Source: CAWKGC01 sp963849005 (lineage in GTDB: Bacteria > Pseudomonadota > Gammaproteobacteria > Burkholderiales > Usitatibacteraceae). From it: a DNA stretch of 64,000 bases. Shown in pieces: positions 37,429 to 44,614 of this stretch (position 1 is the first letter of the stretch; every line of letters begins with the position of its first letter). The stretch is from contig CAWKGC010000022.1 in the NCBI GenBank assembly GCA_963849005.1, forward strand, positions 124,001-188,000, read 5' to 3'. The position numbers and the translations under genes are program-made. A model generated the notes under the pieces. It saw only the letters and a list, made by a program, of their open reading frames with translations. It was not told the DNA's origin and made no database searches.

Positions 37429-37713
37429 CTAGCGCTCCTTGCCGCGCGCCGCAGCAACGCGCTTGCGGCGCGCCACTTTCGGGTCGGCCAGCAGCGGCCT
37501 GAGCACCTCGACTCGGTCGCCCTCCCTGAGGATGGTTTCCGGACGGACCTCGCGGCCCCATAGCCCGAAGCGGCAGGCATGCAGGTCAAGCTCCGGAAAG
37601 CGAACCGATACTCCCGCGGCCGCGACGGCATCGGCAACGGTCGGCTCGCCCGGCAGGTCGAGCCGAACGACCTCCTGCCTTCCGGCCAGCGCGATTGCCA
37701 CGCTGAGCCTCAC
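37429..37713 (-). CDS. rnfH: RnfH/RatB-family ubiquitin-like protein
   Basis: 94 residues from a GTG at 37713 whose first bases overlap the ratA stop (GTGA). A small beta-grasp protein: SVAIALAGRQEVVRLDLPG, PTVADAVAAAG, and GLWGREV...GDRVEVLRPLLADPK, the last being the hallmark of RnfH (also called RatB). Despite its name no rnf operon is near; the fixed partner is ratA, as here. Molecular role not settled. The basic tail (RRKRVAAARGKER) is typical. Confidence 0.88.
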   Translation of the reverse strand: MRLSVAIALAGRQEVVRLDLPGEPTVADAVAAAGVSVRFPELDLHACRFGLWGREVRPETILREGDRVEVLRPLLADPKVARRKRVAAARGKER

Positions 37714-38156
37714 CCCGCCTGCCCCGCCGCTGCCAGCGCGTCGGCCCTCTCGACGAAGCGCTCGATGAAGGTGGTCGTGATGTGGCCGAACACCGGGCCG
37801 AGCACGGCCTCGACCGCGCGATTGGAAAACGAATATTCGAGAGTGAACTCGACCTTGCAACCGGATTCGCCGAGCGGCTGGAAGCGCCACTCGCCTTCCA
37901 GCGTGTCGAACGGGCCGTCGCTGAACGCCAGGCTCATGTGCTCCGGCACCTGCTTGGTGTTGCGCGTGGCGACGTGGCTCTTGAGGCCCTTGTAGTCGAT
38001 GTCGATGCGCGCATGCGTGACGGTCTCGCTGCGTTCGTACAGGGTGACGCCTGCGCACCACGGCAGGAACTGCGGATAGTCCTCGGCGCGGTCCACCAGC
38101 CGGAACATGCGCTCGGCGGGGTGGCTCACGATCACGCTGCGGGAAAATCTCGGCAT
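37710..38156 (-). CDS. ratA: RatA/COQ10-family START-domain protein
   Basis: 148 residues. Start-domain protein with SVIVSHPAERMFRLVDRAEDYPQFLPWC (first 15 to 40 residues), the family signature, and the conserved FSNRAVEAVLGPVFG near the C-terminus. In E. coli RatA was reported to inhibit 70S assembly, while homologues bind ubiquinone. Chosen start ATG 38156; GTG 38168 would add four residues. Divergent from smpB across 91 bp, an arrangement conserved widely in Proteobacteria. Confidence 0.9.
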   Translation of the reverse strand: MPRFSRSVIVSHPAERMFRLVDRAEDYPQFLPWCAGVTLYERSETVTHARIDIDYKGLKSHVATRNTKQVPEHMSLAFSDGPFDTLEGEWRFQPLGESGCKVEFTLEYSFSNRAVEAVLGPVFGHITTTFIERFVERADALAAAGQAG

Positions 38157-38247
38157 CGATGCGGGCACCGGGGGAATGCGGGGGCGAGCCGGATTTTAGC
38201 CGCGCCAGAGGCTAAAATGCGAATCTTCCCCAGTCGGCCCTCCCACA

Positions 38248-38694
38248 GTGTCCATCGTCGAGAATCGCAAGGCATTTCACGACTACTTCATCGAGGAACG
38301 CTTCGAGGCGGGGCTCGTGCTCGAGGGCTGGGAGGTGAAGTCCATCCGCGCCGGGCGGGTGAACCTGCAGGAGGCCTACGTCGTGCTGAACCGCGGCGAG
38401 CCCTTCATCATCGGCATGCACGTGAGCGCGCTGCCCACTGCCTCGACGCACTTCGTCCCCGACCCGACGCGATCGCGCAAGCTGCTGCTGAACGCGGGCG
38501 AGATCGATGAGCTGATCGGCAAGGTCGAACGCGCCGGCTACACGCTCGTGCCGATCAACCTGCACTACACCAAGGGCCGCGTGAAGCTCGACATCGGGCT
38601 TGCCAAGGGCAAGAAGCAGCACGACAAGCGCGAGGCGGAGAAGGAAAAGGACTGGCAACGCGAGAAGCAGCGCCTGCTCCGGCAGAAGGCCTGA
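38248..38694 (+). CDS. smpB: SsrA-binding protein
   Basis: 148 residues from a GTG start. OB-fold protein that carries tmRNA to stalled ribosomes: NRKAFHDYFIEERFEAGLVL, EVKSIRAGRVNLQEAYV and the C-terminal basic tail (KKQHDKREAEKEKDWQ) that reads the empty mRNA channel. The tmRNA gene itself is not in the window. Followed by two tRNA genes on the opposite strand; 38695-38835 shows no gene. Confidence 0.97.
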   Translation: MSIVENRKAFHDYFIEERFEAGLVLEGWEVKSIRAGRVNLQEAYVVLNRGEPFIIGMHVSALPTASTHFVPDPTRSRKLLLNAGEIDELIGKVERAGYTLVPINLHYTKGRVKLDIGLAKGKKQHDKREAEKEKDWQREKQRLLRQKA

Positions 38695-38835
38695 GCCGCC
38701 TCGGCCGCTTGTCGCGGCCCTGTCATGCGCGCGCGCCACACTTGCCTCGGGCCGCCGATCTGGCCCGCGCCATCGACGAAGGCCCCGACCGTCCGCCATA
38801 GGGCGGCGGGGTCTTGCGGTTCCTGCGGGGTGAAG

Positions 38836-38911
38836 TGGGGTGGCTGATGGGATTCGAACCCACGACAACTGGAATCACAATCCAGGACTCTACCGCTGAG
38901 CTACAGCCACC
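38836..38911 (-). tRNA. tRNA-His (GTG)
   Basis: Complete cloverleaf on the minus strand with anticodon GTG in TGGATTGTGATTCCA, T-loop GGTTCGAATCC, and the additional 5' G pairing with position 73 that marks tRNA-His. The 3' CCA is encoded (38838-38836). Twelve bases separate it from tRNA-Arg upstream, so the two are probably one transcript. Confidence 0.96.
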
Positions 38912-38922
38912 ATTGGCGATTC

Positions 38923-39000
38923 TGGCGCGCCCGACAGGACTCGAACCTGTTACCCCCGGCTTAGAAGGCCGGTGCTCTATCCAAATGAGCTACGGGCGCC
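38923..39000 (-). tRNA. tRNA-Arg (TCT)
   Basis: Minus-strand cloverleaf with anticodon TCT (GGCCTTCTAAGCC), T-loop GGTTCGAGTCC, a 7-bp acceptor stem GGCGCCC/GGGCGCG-type, and an encoded CCA (38925-38923). The region 39001-39306 beyond it contains no gene that I can support; it should hold the tRNA promoter, but I could not fix its hexamers. Confidence 0.95.
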
Positions 39001-39306
39001 TGTCGCAGCGCCGCGTTCGCAACGCGGTCGGTCGGGGTGCGGAGGGATCCAGACGCCCGACAGTCGCTCCAAAAGCAACGCCGGAATGGTATCACATCGT
39101 GTTGAATCCTCGGCGAAAATGCCCTCGGTCGCAGTCACCGCGCCGGACTCACCTGTCCGACCCGACCTGCGTGCAACAGGCAATCCGGCAATCGTCCTAC
39201 AAGGCGCAGGGCACTTGTCCGGCATAGCCTGCGCGCATCCTGCGTGACCATGGGGAAACCGCGGCTCGACACCGCCCCGGAGGATCCAACCACGGAGGAC
39301 AGGTCA

Positions 39307-40122
39307 ATGAATGCACTCTTGAGAACCGCCATGGCCGTGGCCGGCATCGCGTTTGCCGCCCAGGCCGTGGCACAAGTCACCCTTTACGAACACGACGGCT
39401 TCCAGGGCAGGTCCTTCTCTGCGGACAGGAAGATCGACAATTTCGAGTCGAGCGGCTTCAATGACCGCGCTTCGTCCGTCGTCGTGCTTTCCGATCGCTG
39501 GGAAGTCTGCGAACACGCCAGGTTCGGCGGCCAGTGCATCGTGCTCCGCCCGGGCCGCTACCCATCGCTCGAGTCGATGGGGATGAATGACCGGGTGTCC
39601 TCCATCCGGCCGATCGGCAGCAACATGCGCGTCGACGACGATCGCTATGCGCCGGCCCCCATCCCCGTTTACGACAACCGCCGTCGCAAGAACGAACGCC
39701 TCTATGAAGCGAACGTCACTTCGGTGCGCGCCGTCGTCGGGCCGCCGGAGCAGCGTTGCTGGGTCGAGCGGGAGCAGGCCGTCCAGAACCAGAGCAGCAG
39801 TGCAAACATCCCCGGCGCGATCATCGGCGGAATCCTGGGCGGCGTGCTCGGCCACCAGGTTGGCGGCGGACGTGGCCAGGATGTCGCCACTGCCGGCGGC
39901 GCAGTCGCAGGCGCCTTCGTGGGCTCCAATGTCGGCCGGAGCAATGGCGGGCAACAGGTCACCACGCACGACGTACGGAAGTGCGCCAGCGTTCCCAACC
40001 AGGATCGCCCGGACTACTGGGATGTGACCTACAAGTTCCGCGGCCAGGAACACAGCATGCAGATGACTTCGCCACCGGGCGCCACGATCACAGTGAACAA
40101 CAAGGGCGAACCCCGCGCCTGA
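39307..40122 (+). CDS. Secreted beta/gamma-crystallin plus glycine-zipper protein
   Basis: 271 residues. Signal peptide cleaved near AQAVAQ-V (residue 23). Residues about 23-102 form a full beta/gamma-crystallin unit with two Greek-key motifs (VTLYEHDGFQGRSF, WEVCEHARFGGQC); such domains often bind calcium. A basic linker follows. About 160-215 is a Gly-zipper membrane hairpin (GAIIGGILGGVLGHQVGGG), as in outer-membrane lipoproteins of the 17-kDa antigen type. Start 39307 has GGAGGACAGG upstream; the longer frame from 39244 is rejected. Domain fusion is seen directly; function is not known. Confidence 0.8.
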   Translation: MNALLRTAMAVAGIAFAAQAVAQVTLYEHDGFQGRSFSADRKIDNFESSGFNDRASSVVVLSDRWEVCEHARFGGQCIVLRPGRYPSLESMGMNDRVSSIRPIGSNMRVDDDRYAPAPIPVYDNRRRKNERLYEANVTSVRAVVGPPEQRCWVEREQAVQNQSSSANIPGAIIGGILGGVLGHQVGGGRGQDVATAGGAVAGAFVGSNVGRSNGGQQVTTHDVRKCASVPNQDRPDYWDVTYKFRGQEHSMQMTSPPGATITVNNKGEPRA

Positions 40123-40165
40123 CCGGCCAGCTATCCACGCCCCAACATCTACAGGGAGAACACGA

Positions 40166-40363
40166 ATGAAGAAGATCCGCGAAATTGCCTGCACCAGCGT
40201 TGTCATCGGTGTCTTTGCAATGGGCCTTTCTGCCTGCCAACCGAAGGAGGGCCCGATGGAGCGGGCCGGCAAGAAGGTGGACAACGCAGTGCAAAGCGCC
40301 GGGAAGGAAGTCGAGAAGGCCGGCGAAAAGATCCAGGACGCCGCGAAGGACGCGAAGAAGTAA
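40166..40363 (+). CDS. Small entericidin-like lipoprotein
   Basis: 65 residues. Signal with lipobox LSAC (Cys24), followed by an amphipathic, Lys/Glu/Ala-rich helix (RAGKKVDNAVQSAGKEVEKA) with an 11-residue-like periodicity. It resembles entericidin and other tiny envelope-stress lipoproteins. GGGAGAA precedes the ATG. Lies between the crystallin-like gene and the phospholipase D-type gene, all on the plus strand. Confidence 0.75.
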   Translation: MKKIREIACTSVVIGVFAMGLSACQPKEGPMERAGKKVDNAVQSAGKEVEKAGEKIQDAAKDAKK

Positions 40364-40394
40364 CCTGCTCCCGTTCGTGATCCGGCGACGAGAA

Positions 40395-41822
40395 ATGCAA
40401 TTGCCCGCGTCCGGCGGTCATGAGCAATTCCGGGCCCGGCCGGGGGTGCTGCTTCGCAGCAGCGCCCTCGCGTTGGGCCTGGTCGCCTTCACGGGTTGCA
40501 CCTCCCTTCCCACCATCGTCCCGGACATGGCTGCGGGTCCATCGCAGCCGGTCCAACTGGAAGGCGTGCGCGGCCCCCTGTCGGCGCAACAGGGCAAGGC
40601 AATACTCGCCCGGCTGCAAGCCAGCGGGAAGGAAACCAGCATCTTCGACACGCACCTGGCGATCGAGGAAGGAATTGCCGGCACTCCGCTGGTCGTTGGC
40701 AACAGGGTCGTCCTGCTCCAGGATGGCCCGGCCACCTTCCAGGCGATGTTCAGCGCGATCCACGGCGCAAAGGATCACATCAACCTGGAGACCTACATCA
40801 TCGAGGATGACGAGGTCGGCCGGAAATTCACCGATGAAATGATCGAGAAGCAGGCCCGCGGCATCCAGGTGAACTTCATCTACGACAGCGTCGGGTCGAT
40901 CAATACGCCAAAGCCGTTCTTCAAGCGGCTCACCGATGCCGGCGTGAACGTGCTGGAGTTCAACCCCGTCAACCCGATGAATGCCAGGAAGGACTGGGAG
41001 GTCAACCAGCGCGACCATCGCAAGCTGCTGGTCGTCGATGGGCGAAGCGCGTTTGTCGGCGGCATCAACATCAGCAGCGTCTACTCTTCCGGATCGTTTT
41101 CCACCTCCTCGAAACGACGTCCGGACGGCAGCCCGCCATGGCGCGATACCCACGTGCAACTGGAAGGTCCGGTGGTTGCCGAATTCCAGCGGCTATTCAT
41201 CGGCACTTGGGAAAAGCAGAAGGGCGATGCGCTGGCCCCACGGAACTACTTTCCCGACCAGGCGAACAAAGGCAGGGAAGTGGTCCGCGCCATCGGCAGT
41301 TCGCCTGACGAGCCCTATACCCTGATCTACGCAACGCTGATCTCCGCCATCAGCAACGCGGAAACGAGCGTGCACCTGACCAATGCCTATTTCGTCCCGG
41401 ATCCCCAGTTGATTGCAGCGCTTGTCGATGCCGCGCGGCGCGGCGTGGACGTGAAGCTCATCCTTCCGGGCAAGACCGACTCCTGGCTCGTCTTCAACGC
41501 CGGGCGCTATCACTATGCCGAGTTGCTGCGCGGCGGCGTGAACATTTACGAGCGCCGCGATGCGCTCCTGCACTCCAAGACCGCGCTGATCGACGGCGTC
41601 TGGTCAACCATCGGCTCGACCAACCTAGACTGGCGCAGCTTCCTGCACAACGATGAAGTGAATGCCGTCATCCTCGGCCCGGATTTCGGCATGCAGATGC
41701 AGGCCATGTTCGACGCCGACCTCGCCGCGTCCAATCCCGTCACGCTGGAGAGCTGGGAATGGCGTCCGCTCGGCGATCGCGTGAGGGAAATTGTTGCCCG
41801 CTTGTGGGAATACTGGCTGTGA
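40395..41822 (+). CDS. Phospholipase D-family cardiolipin synthase-like lipoprotein
   Basis: 475 residues. N-terminal lipobox LVAFTGC (about residue 36). Two HKD motifs are intact: DHRKLLVVDGRSAFVGG (near 215) and LHSKTALIDGVWSTIGSTN (near 395), the second with the downstream Ser/Asn. These catalyse phosphatidyl transfer, as in ClsB/ClsC-type cardiolipin synthases. A lipoprotein anchor instead of membrane helices is unlike ClsA. Its stop overlaps the GTG start of the next gene (GTGA), so the two are coupled. Calling it a cardiolipin synthase is family-based; other phospholipid products are possible. Confidence 0.85.
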   Translation: MQLPASGGHEQFRARPGVLLRSSALALGLVAFTGCTSLPTIVPDMAAGPSQPVQLEGVRGPLSAQQGKAILARLQASGKETSIFDTHLAIEEGIAGTPLVVGNRVVLLQDGPATFQAMFSAIHGAKDHINLETYIIEDDEVGRKFTDEMIEKQARGIQVNFIYDSVGSINTPKPFFKRLTDAGVNVLEFNPVNPMNARKDWEVNQRDHRKLLVVDGRSAFVGGINISSVYSSGSFSTSSKRRPDGSPPWRDTHVQLEGPVVAEFQRLFIGTWEKQKGDALAPRNYFPDQANKGREVVRAIGSSPDEPYTLIYATLISAISNAETSVHLTNAYFVPDPQLIAALVDAARRGVDVKLILPGKTDSWLVFNAGRYHYAELLRGGVNIYERRDALLHSKTALIDGVWSTIGSTNLDWRSFLHNDEVNAVILGPDFGMQMQAMFDADLAASNPVTLESWEWRPLGDRVREIVARLWEYWL

Positions 41823-42769
41823 CGAAACCATCGACCGGACGCCATGCAGCGCGGGCCCTCGCCTGTGCGGTCTTGCTTCTTGGCGTGGCAACCGTGCTTG
41901 CCCGCGCCGAGGCGATCGGCCAAACCTCGAATGCGGACTCGGCGGCGACACTCAAGTCGAGGTTCGCGTCCTTGAAAGATGAACTCGCGAAGAACGATTT
42001 CCGGCGTCCGCTCTCGATGCATTCAACCGATGGCAGCGAAAGTGTCTCGGGCGAGATCCATGCGATCATTGGCCATCCCTTCGCAGTCGCCGGCCCGGCG
42101 CTCAACAGGCCCGAACAATGGTGCGACATCCTGATCCTGCATCTCAATACGAAATTCTGCCGCCCGTCATCCCGGGGTGGGGCCGCGGTACTGCATGTCA
42201 TCATCGGCAAGAAATTCGACCAACCGGTGGCCGAGGCGTTTCGCCTGGACTTTGCCTTCCGTGCCTCCAGTCCCGCAGCGAATTACGTGCGCGTGAATCT
42301 CGACGCCCACGAGGGCCCGCTTGGAACCCGCAACTACCGGATTGTCCTTGAGGCCGCGCCGTCAGACGATGGGCGCACCCTCATCCACCTCAGCTATTCC
42401 TATTCCTTCGGGACGGTCGGGCGCCTTGCCATGCAGGCGTACCTCGGCACCGTCGGGCGCAACAAGGTGGGCTTCACGCAGGAAGGCGTGGATTCCGACG
42501 GTACGCCGCACTATATCGGCGGCATGCGCGGCGTGATGGAACGCAACACAATGCGTTACTACCTTGCCATCGAAGCATATCTCGGCGCCCGGTCGGCCCC
42601 GCCCTCCGCACGGTTGGAAAAAAGCCTGAACGACTGGTTTGCCGCCATCGAACGCTTCCCGCGCCAGTTGCACGACATGGAGCGCGACGACTATCTCGAA
42701 ATGAAGCACAAGGAGTACGCCCGGCAACAATCGGACCTCGTGGCCAGTGCCGGCAAAGGCGGGACGTGA
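41819..42769 (+). CDS. Secreted protein of unknown function
   Basis: 316 residues from GTG 41819, which overlaps the previous stop. Signal peptide (ALACAVLLLGVATVLARA, cleavage near 30). The mature part has WCDILILHLNTKFC near 105-120, a Cys pair that could form a disulfide, then a long beta-rich domain (YRIVLEAAPSDDGRTLIHLS, YSYSFGTVGRLAMQAYLGTVG), possibly a lipid-binding START-like or hydrolase-like fold. I do not recognise the family. Coupled upstream to the phospholipase D gene and downstream to anbu (4-bp overlap), so it belongs to this operon. Confidence 0.72.
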   Translation: MTKPSTGRHAARALACAVLLLGVATVLARAEAIGQTSNADSAATLKSRFASLKDELAKNDFRRPLSMHSTDGSESVSGEIHAIIGHPFAVAGPALNRPEQWCDILILHLNTKFCRPSSRGGAAVLHVIIGKKFDQPVAEAFRLDFAFRASSPAANYVRVNLDAHEGPLGTRNYRIVLEAAPSDDGRTLIHLSYSYSFGTVGRLAMQAYLGTVGRNKVGFTQEGVDSDGTPHYIGGMRGVMERNTMRYYLAIEAYLGARSAPPSARLEKSLNDWFAAIERFPRQLHDMERDDYLEMKHKEYARQQSDLVASAGKGGT

Positions 42770-43494
42770 CCTACTGCATCGGCGTCAAGCTCGACGAAGG
42801 GATGATCCTGGCGTCGGATTCCCGCACGAACGCCGGCGTCGACAACTTCGCGAAGTTCTGCAAGATGACGGTCTTCGAGCGCCGTGGCGACCGAGTGATC
42901 ATCCTGCTCAGCTCCGGGAACCTTGCCGGCACCCAGGCCGTCATTGGCGTGTTGAACCAGCGCTGCGCCATCGGCGACGCCACCGAGAACCTCTGGGGAG
43001 CACGCACGATGTTCGACGTCGCGATGCTGGTTGCCGACGCCATGCGCGCGATCGAAAAGCGCGACGGCGAGTATCTCCAGGGCAACGATATCGGCTTCAA
43101 CGCCTCGTTCATCGTCGGCGGGCAAATCAACGGCGAGCAGATGCGGCTCTTCCGGATCTACGCCGAAGGCAATTTCATCGAGTCCGGGATCGATACGCCC
43201 TACTTCCAGACCGGCGAAACCAAGTACGGCAAGCCTGTGCTCGAACGCGTTGTCTCGCGCTCGACCCCGCTGGCCGAAGCCGCAAAATGCGTTCTCGTGT
43301 CCTTCGATTCAACGATGCGCAGCAACCTGTCCGTCGGCATGCCCATCGACCTCATCTGCTACGTCCGCGACAGCCTCGAGGTGACCATGCGGCGCCGCTT
43401 CGATGATGGCGACGCCTACTTCAGTGAACTCAGCCGCGAATGGAGTGAAGGCACGCGGCAGGTGTTCCGCCAATTGCCAAAGCTGCGATGGTAG
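42766..43494 (+). CDS. Anbu, bacterial proteasome-homologue peptidase
   Basis: 242 residues. After removal of Met the N-terminal nucleophile Thr1 is exposed (MTYCIGVKLDEGMILASDSR), with Asp17 and a Lys near 32 in the positions of the proteasome/HslV catalytic set. GFNASFIVGGQINGEQMRLF and the C-terminal helices match Anbu (ancestral beta subunit), a 20S-related protease forming a spiral or ring. Start is GTG 42766, overlapping the previous gene. The transglutaminase gene 70 bp downstream is a known genomic companion of Anbu; the usual ATP-grasp and alpha-E companions are absent from this window. Confidence 0.9.
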   Translation: MTYCIGVKLDEGMILASDSRTNAGVDNFAKFCKMTVFERRGDRVIILLSSGNLAGTQAVIGVLNQRCAIGDATENLWGARTMFDVAMLVADAMRAIEKRDGEYLQGNDIGFNASFIVGGQINGEQMRLFRIYAEGNFIESGIDTPYFQTGETKYGKPVLERVVSRSTPLAEAAKCVLVSFDSTMRSNLSVGMPIDLICYVRDSLEVTMRRRFDDGDAYFSELSREWSEGTRQVFRQLPKLRW

Positions 43495-43564
43495 GCGCGG
43501 ACGTGTCGAATCATTGCGCGCGGCTGCCGGCCGCGACCAAACCCGGCATCAACGGAGACTCGCG

Positions 43565-44416
43565 ATGCAAATCCATGTAGGTTTCGAAATGGTCTACGAC
43601 TGCCCGCAGCCAACCCCGATGATCTTCACGCTCAACGTGCATTTCACGCGCGTTTCGGATCTTGTCGGCCGTGATGACCTGGTCGTCGATCCGCCAGTCC
43701 CGGTGGCGGCGTACCGCGACAGCTTCGGCAACTGGTGCACCCGCCTCGTCGCGCCGAAAGGCCGCATGCGCATTTCGGCCGATGCGATCGTGCGCGACAC
43801 CGGGCTGCCCGACACGATCGTTCCCGGGGCGCAGCAGCATCCGGTGCCGGACCTGCCCGAGGAAACGCTGCTCTTCCTGCTGGGCAGCCGCTATTGCGAA
43901 ACCGACCGGCTGTCGGAAACCGCATGGAACCTCTTCGGCAATGCGCCGGCGGGTTGGGGCCGCGTGCAGGCGATCTGCGACTACGTGCACCGGCATATCG
44001 CCTTCGGCTACGAGCACGCGCGCATGACGCGAACGGCGCTCGAAGCCTGGTACGACAAGACGGGCGTCTGCCGCGACTATACCCACCTCGCTGTCGCCTT
44101 CTGCAGGTGCATGAACATCCCCGCGCGCTACTGCACCGGCTACCTGGGCGATATCGGCACGCCGCCGCCTTACGGCGTGATGGATTTCGCGGCGTGGTTC
44201 GAGGTCTTCCTCGACGGCCGGTGGCATACCTTCGATGCCCGGAACAACACGCCGCGCATCGGCAGGGTGCTCATCGCCCGGGGCCGCGACGCTGCCGACG
44301 TCGCGATCAACAACACGTTCGGCCCCAACACCTTGACGAGCTTCAAGGTATGGACCGACGAGGTGCCGGCCGGCGGCGCAAACAAACCGCCGGCAGGCGC
44401 CGGCGCGGTTTCCTGA
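43565..44416 (+). CDS. Transglutaminase-like cysteine protease associated with Anbu
   Basis: 283 residues. Transglutaminase core with the catalytic Cys in TGVCRDYTHLAVAFCR (near 175), His in MDFAAWFEVFLDGRWHTFDAR (near 215) and Asp just after. An N-terminal beta-sandwich domain (MQIHVGFEMVYDCPQPTPM) is typical for proteins encoded beside Anbu. ATG 43565 follows GGAGA. Probably acts with Anbu in cytoplasmic peptide or isopeptide processing, but substrates are unknown. Converges on tRNA-Pro with only 6 bp between. Confidence 0.87.
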   Translation: MQIHVGFEMVYDCPQPTPMIFTLNVHFTRVSDLVGRDDLVVDPPVPVAAYRDSFGNWCTRLVAPKGRMRISADAIVRDTGLPDTIVPGAQQHPVPDLPEETLLFLLGSRYCETDRLSETAWNLFGNAPAGWGRVQAICDYVHRHIAFGYEHARMTRTALEAWYDKTGVCRDYTHLAVAFCRCMNIPARYCTGYLGDIGTPPPYGVMDFAAWFEVFLDGRWHTFDARNNTPRIGRVLIARGRDAADVAINNTFGPNTLTSFKVWTDEVPAGGANKPPAGAGAVS

Positions 44417-44422
44417 ATGTGC

Positions 44423-44499
<77 letters not shown>

Positions 44500-44568
44500 T
44501 CGCCATGCTGCAGCGAATGGCGGATTATACGTGGCCGCTCGCCCGGCCTTCAAACGCGATGCAAATGA

Positions 44569-44592
44569 AGAGGGGCGGTTGCCCGCCCCTCT
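44569..44592 (-). terminator. Terminator after pnp
   Basis: Perfect 10-bp stem AGAGGGGCGG/CCGCCCCTCT with a 4-nt loop, 22 bp past the pnp stop on the minus strand, followed by a short T-containing stretch. It ends the rimP-to-pnp gene cluster. Confidence 0.75.
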
Positions 44593-44614
44593 CCGTCCTG
44601 CCTTGCAGAGCGAC

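Noticed and set aside
37429..37713. RnfH as evidence for a nearby rnf operon
   Set aside because: RnfH (RatB) normally pairs with ratA irrespective of rnf genes, and none are present here.
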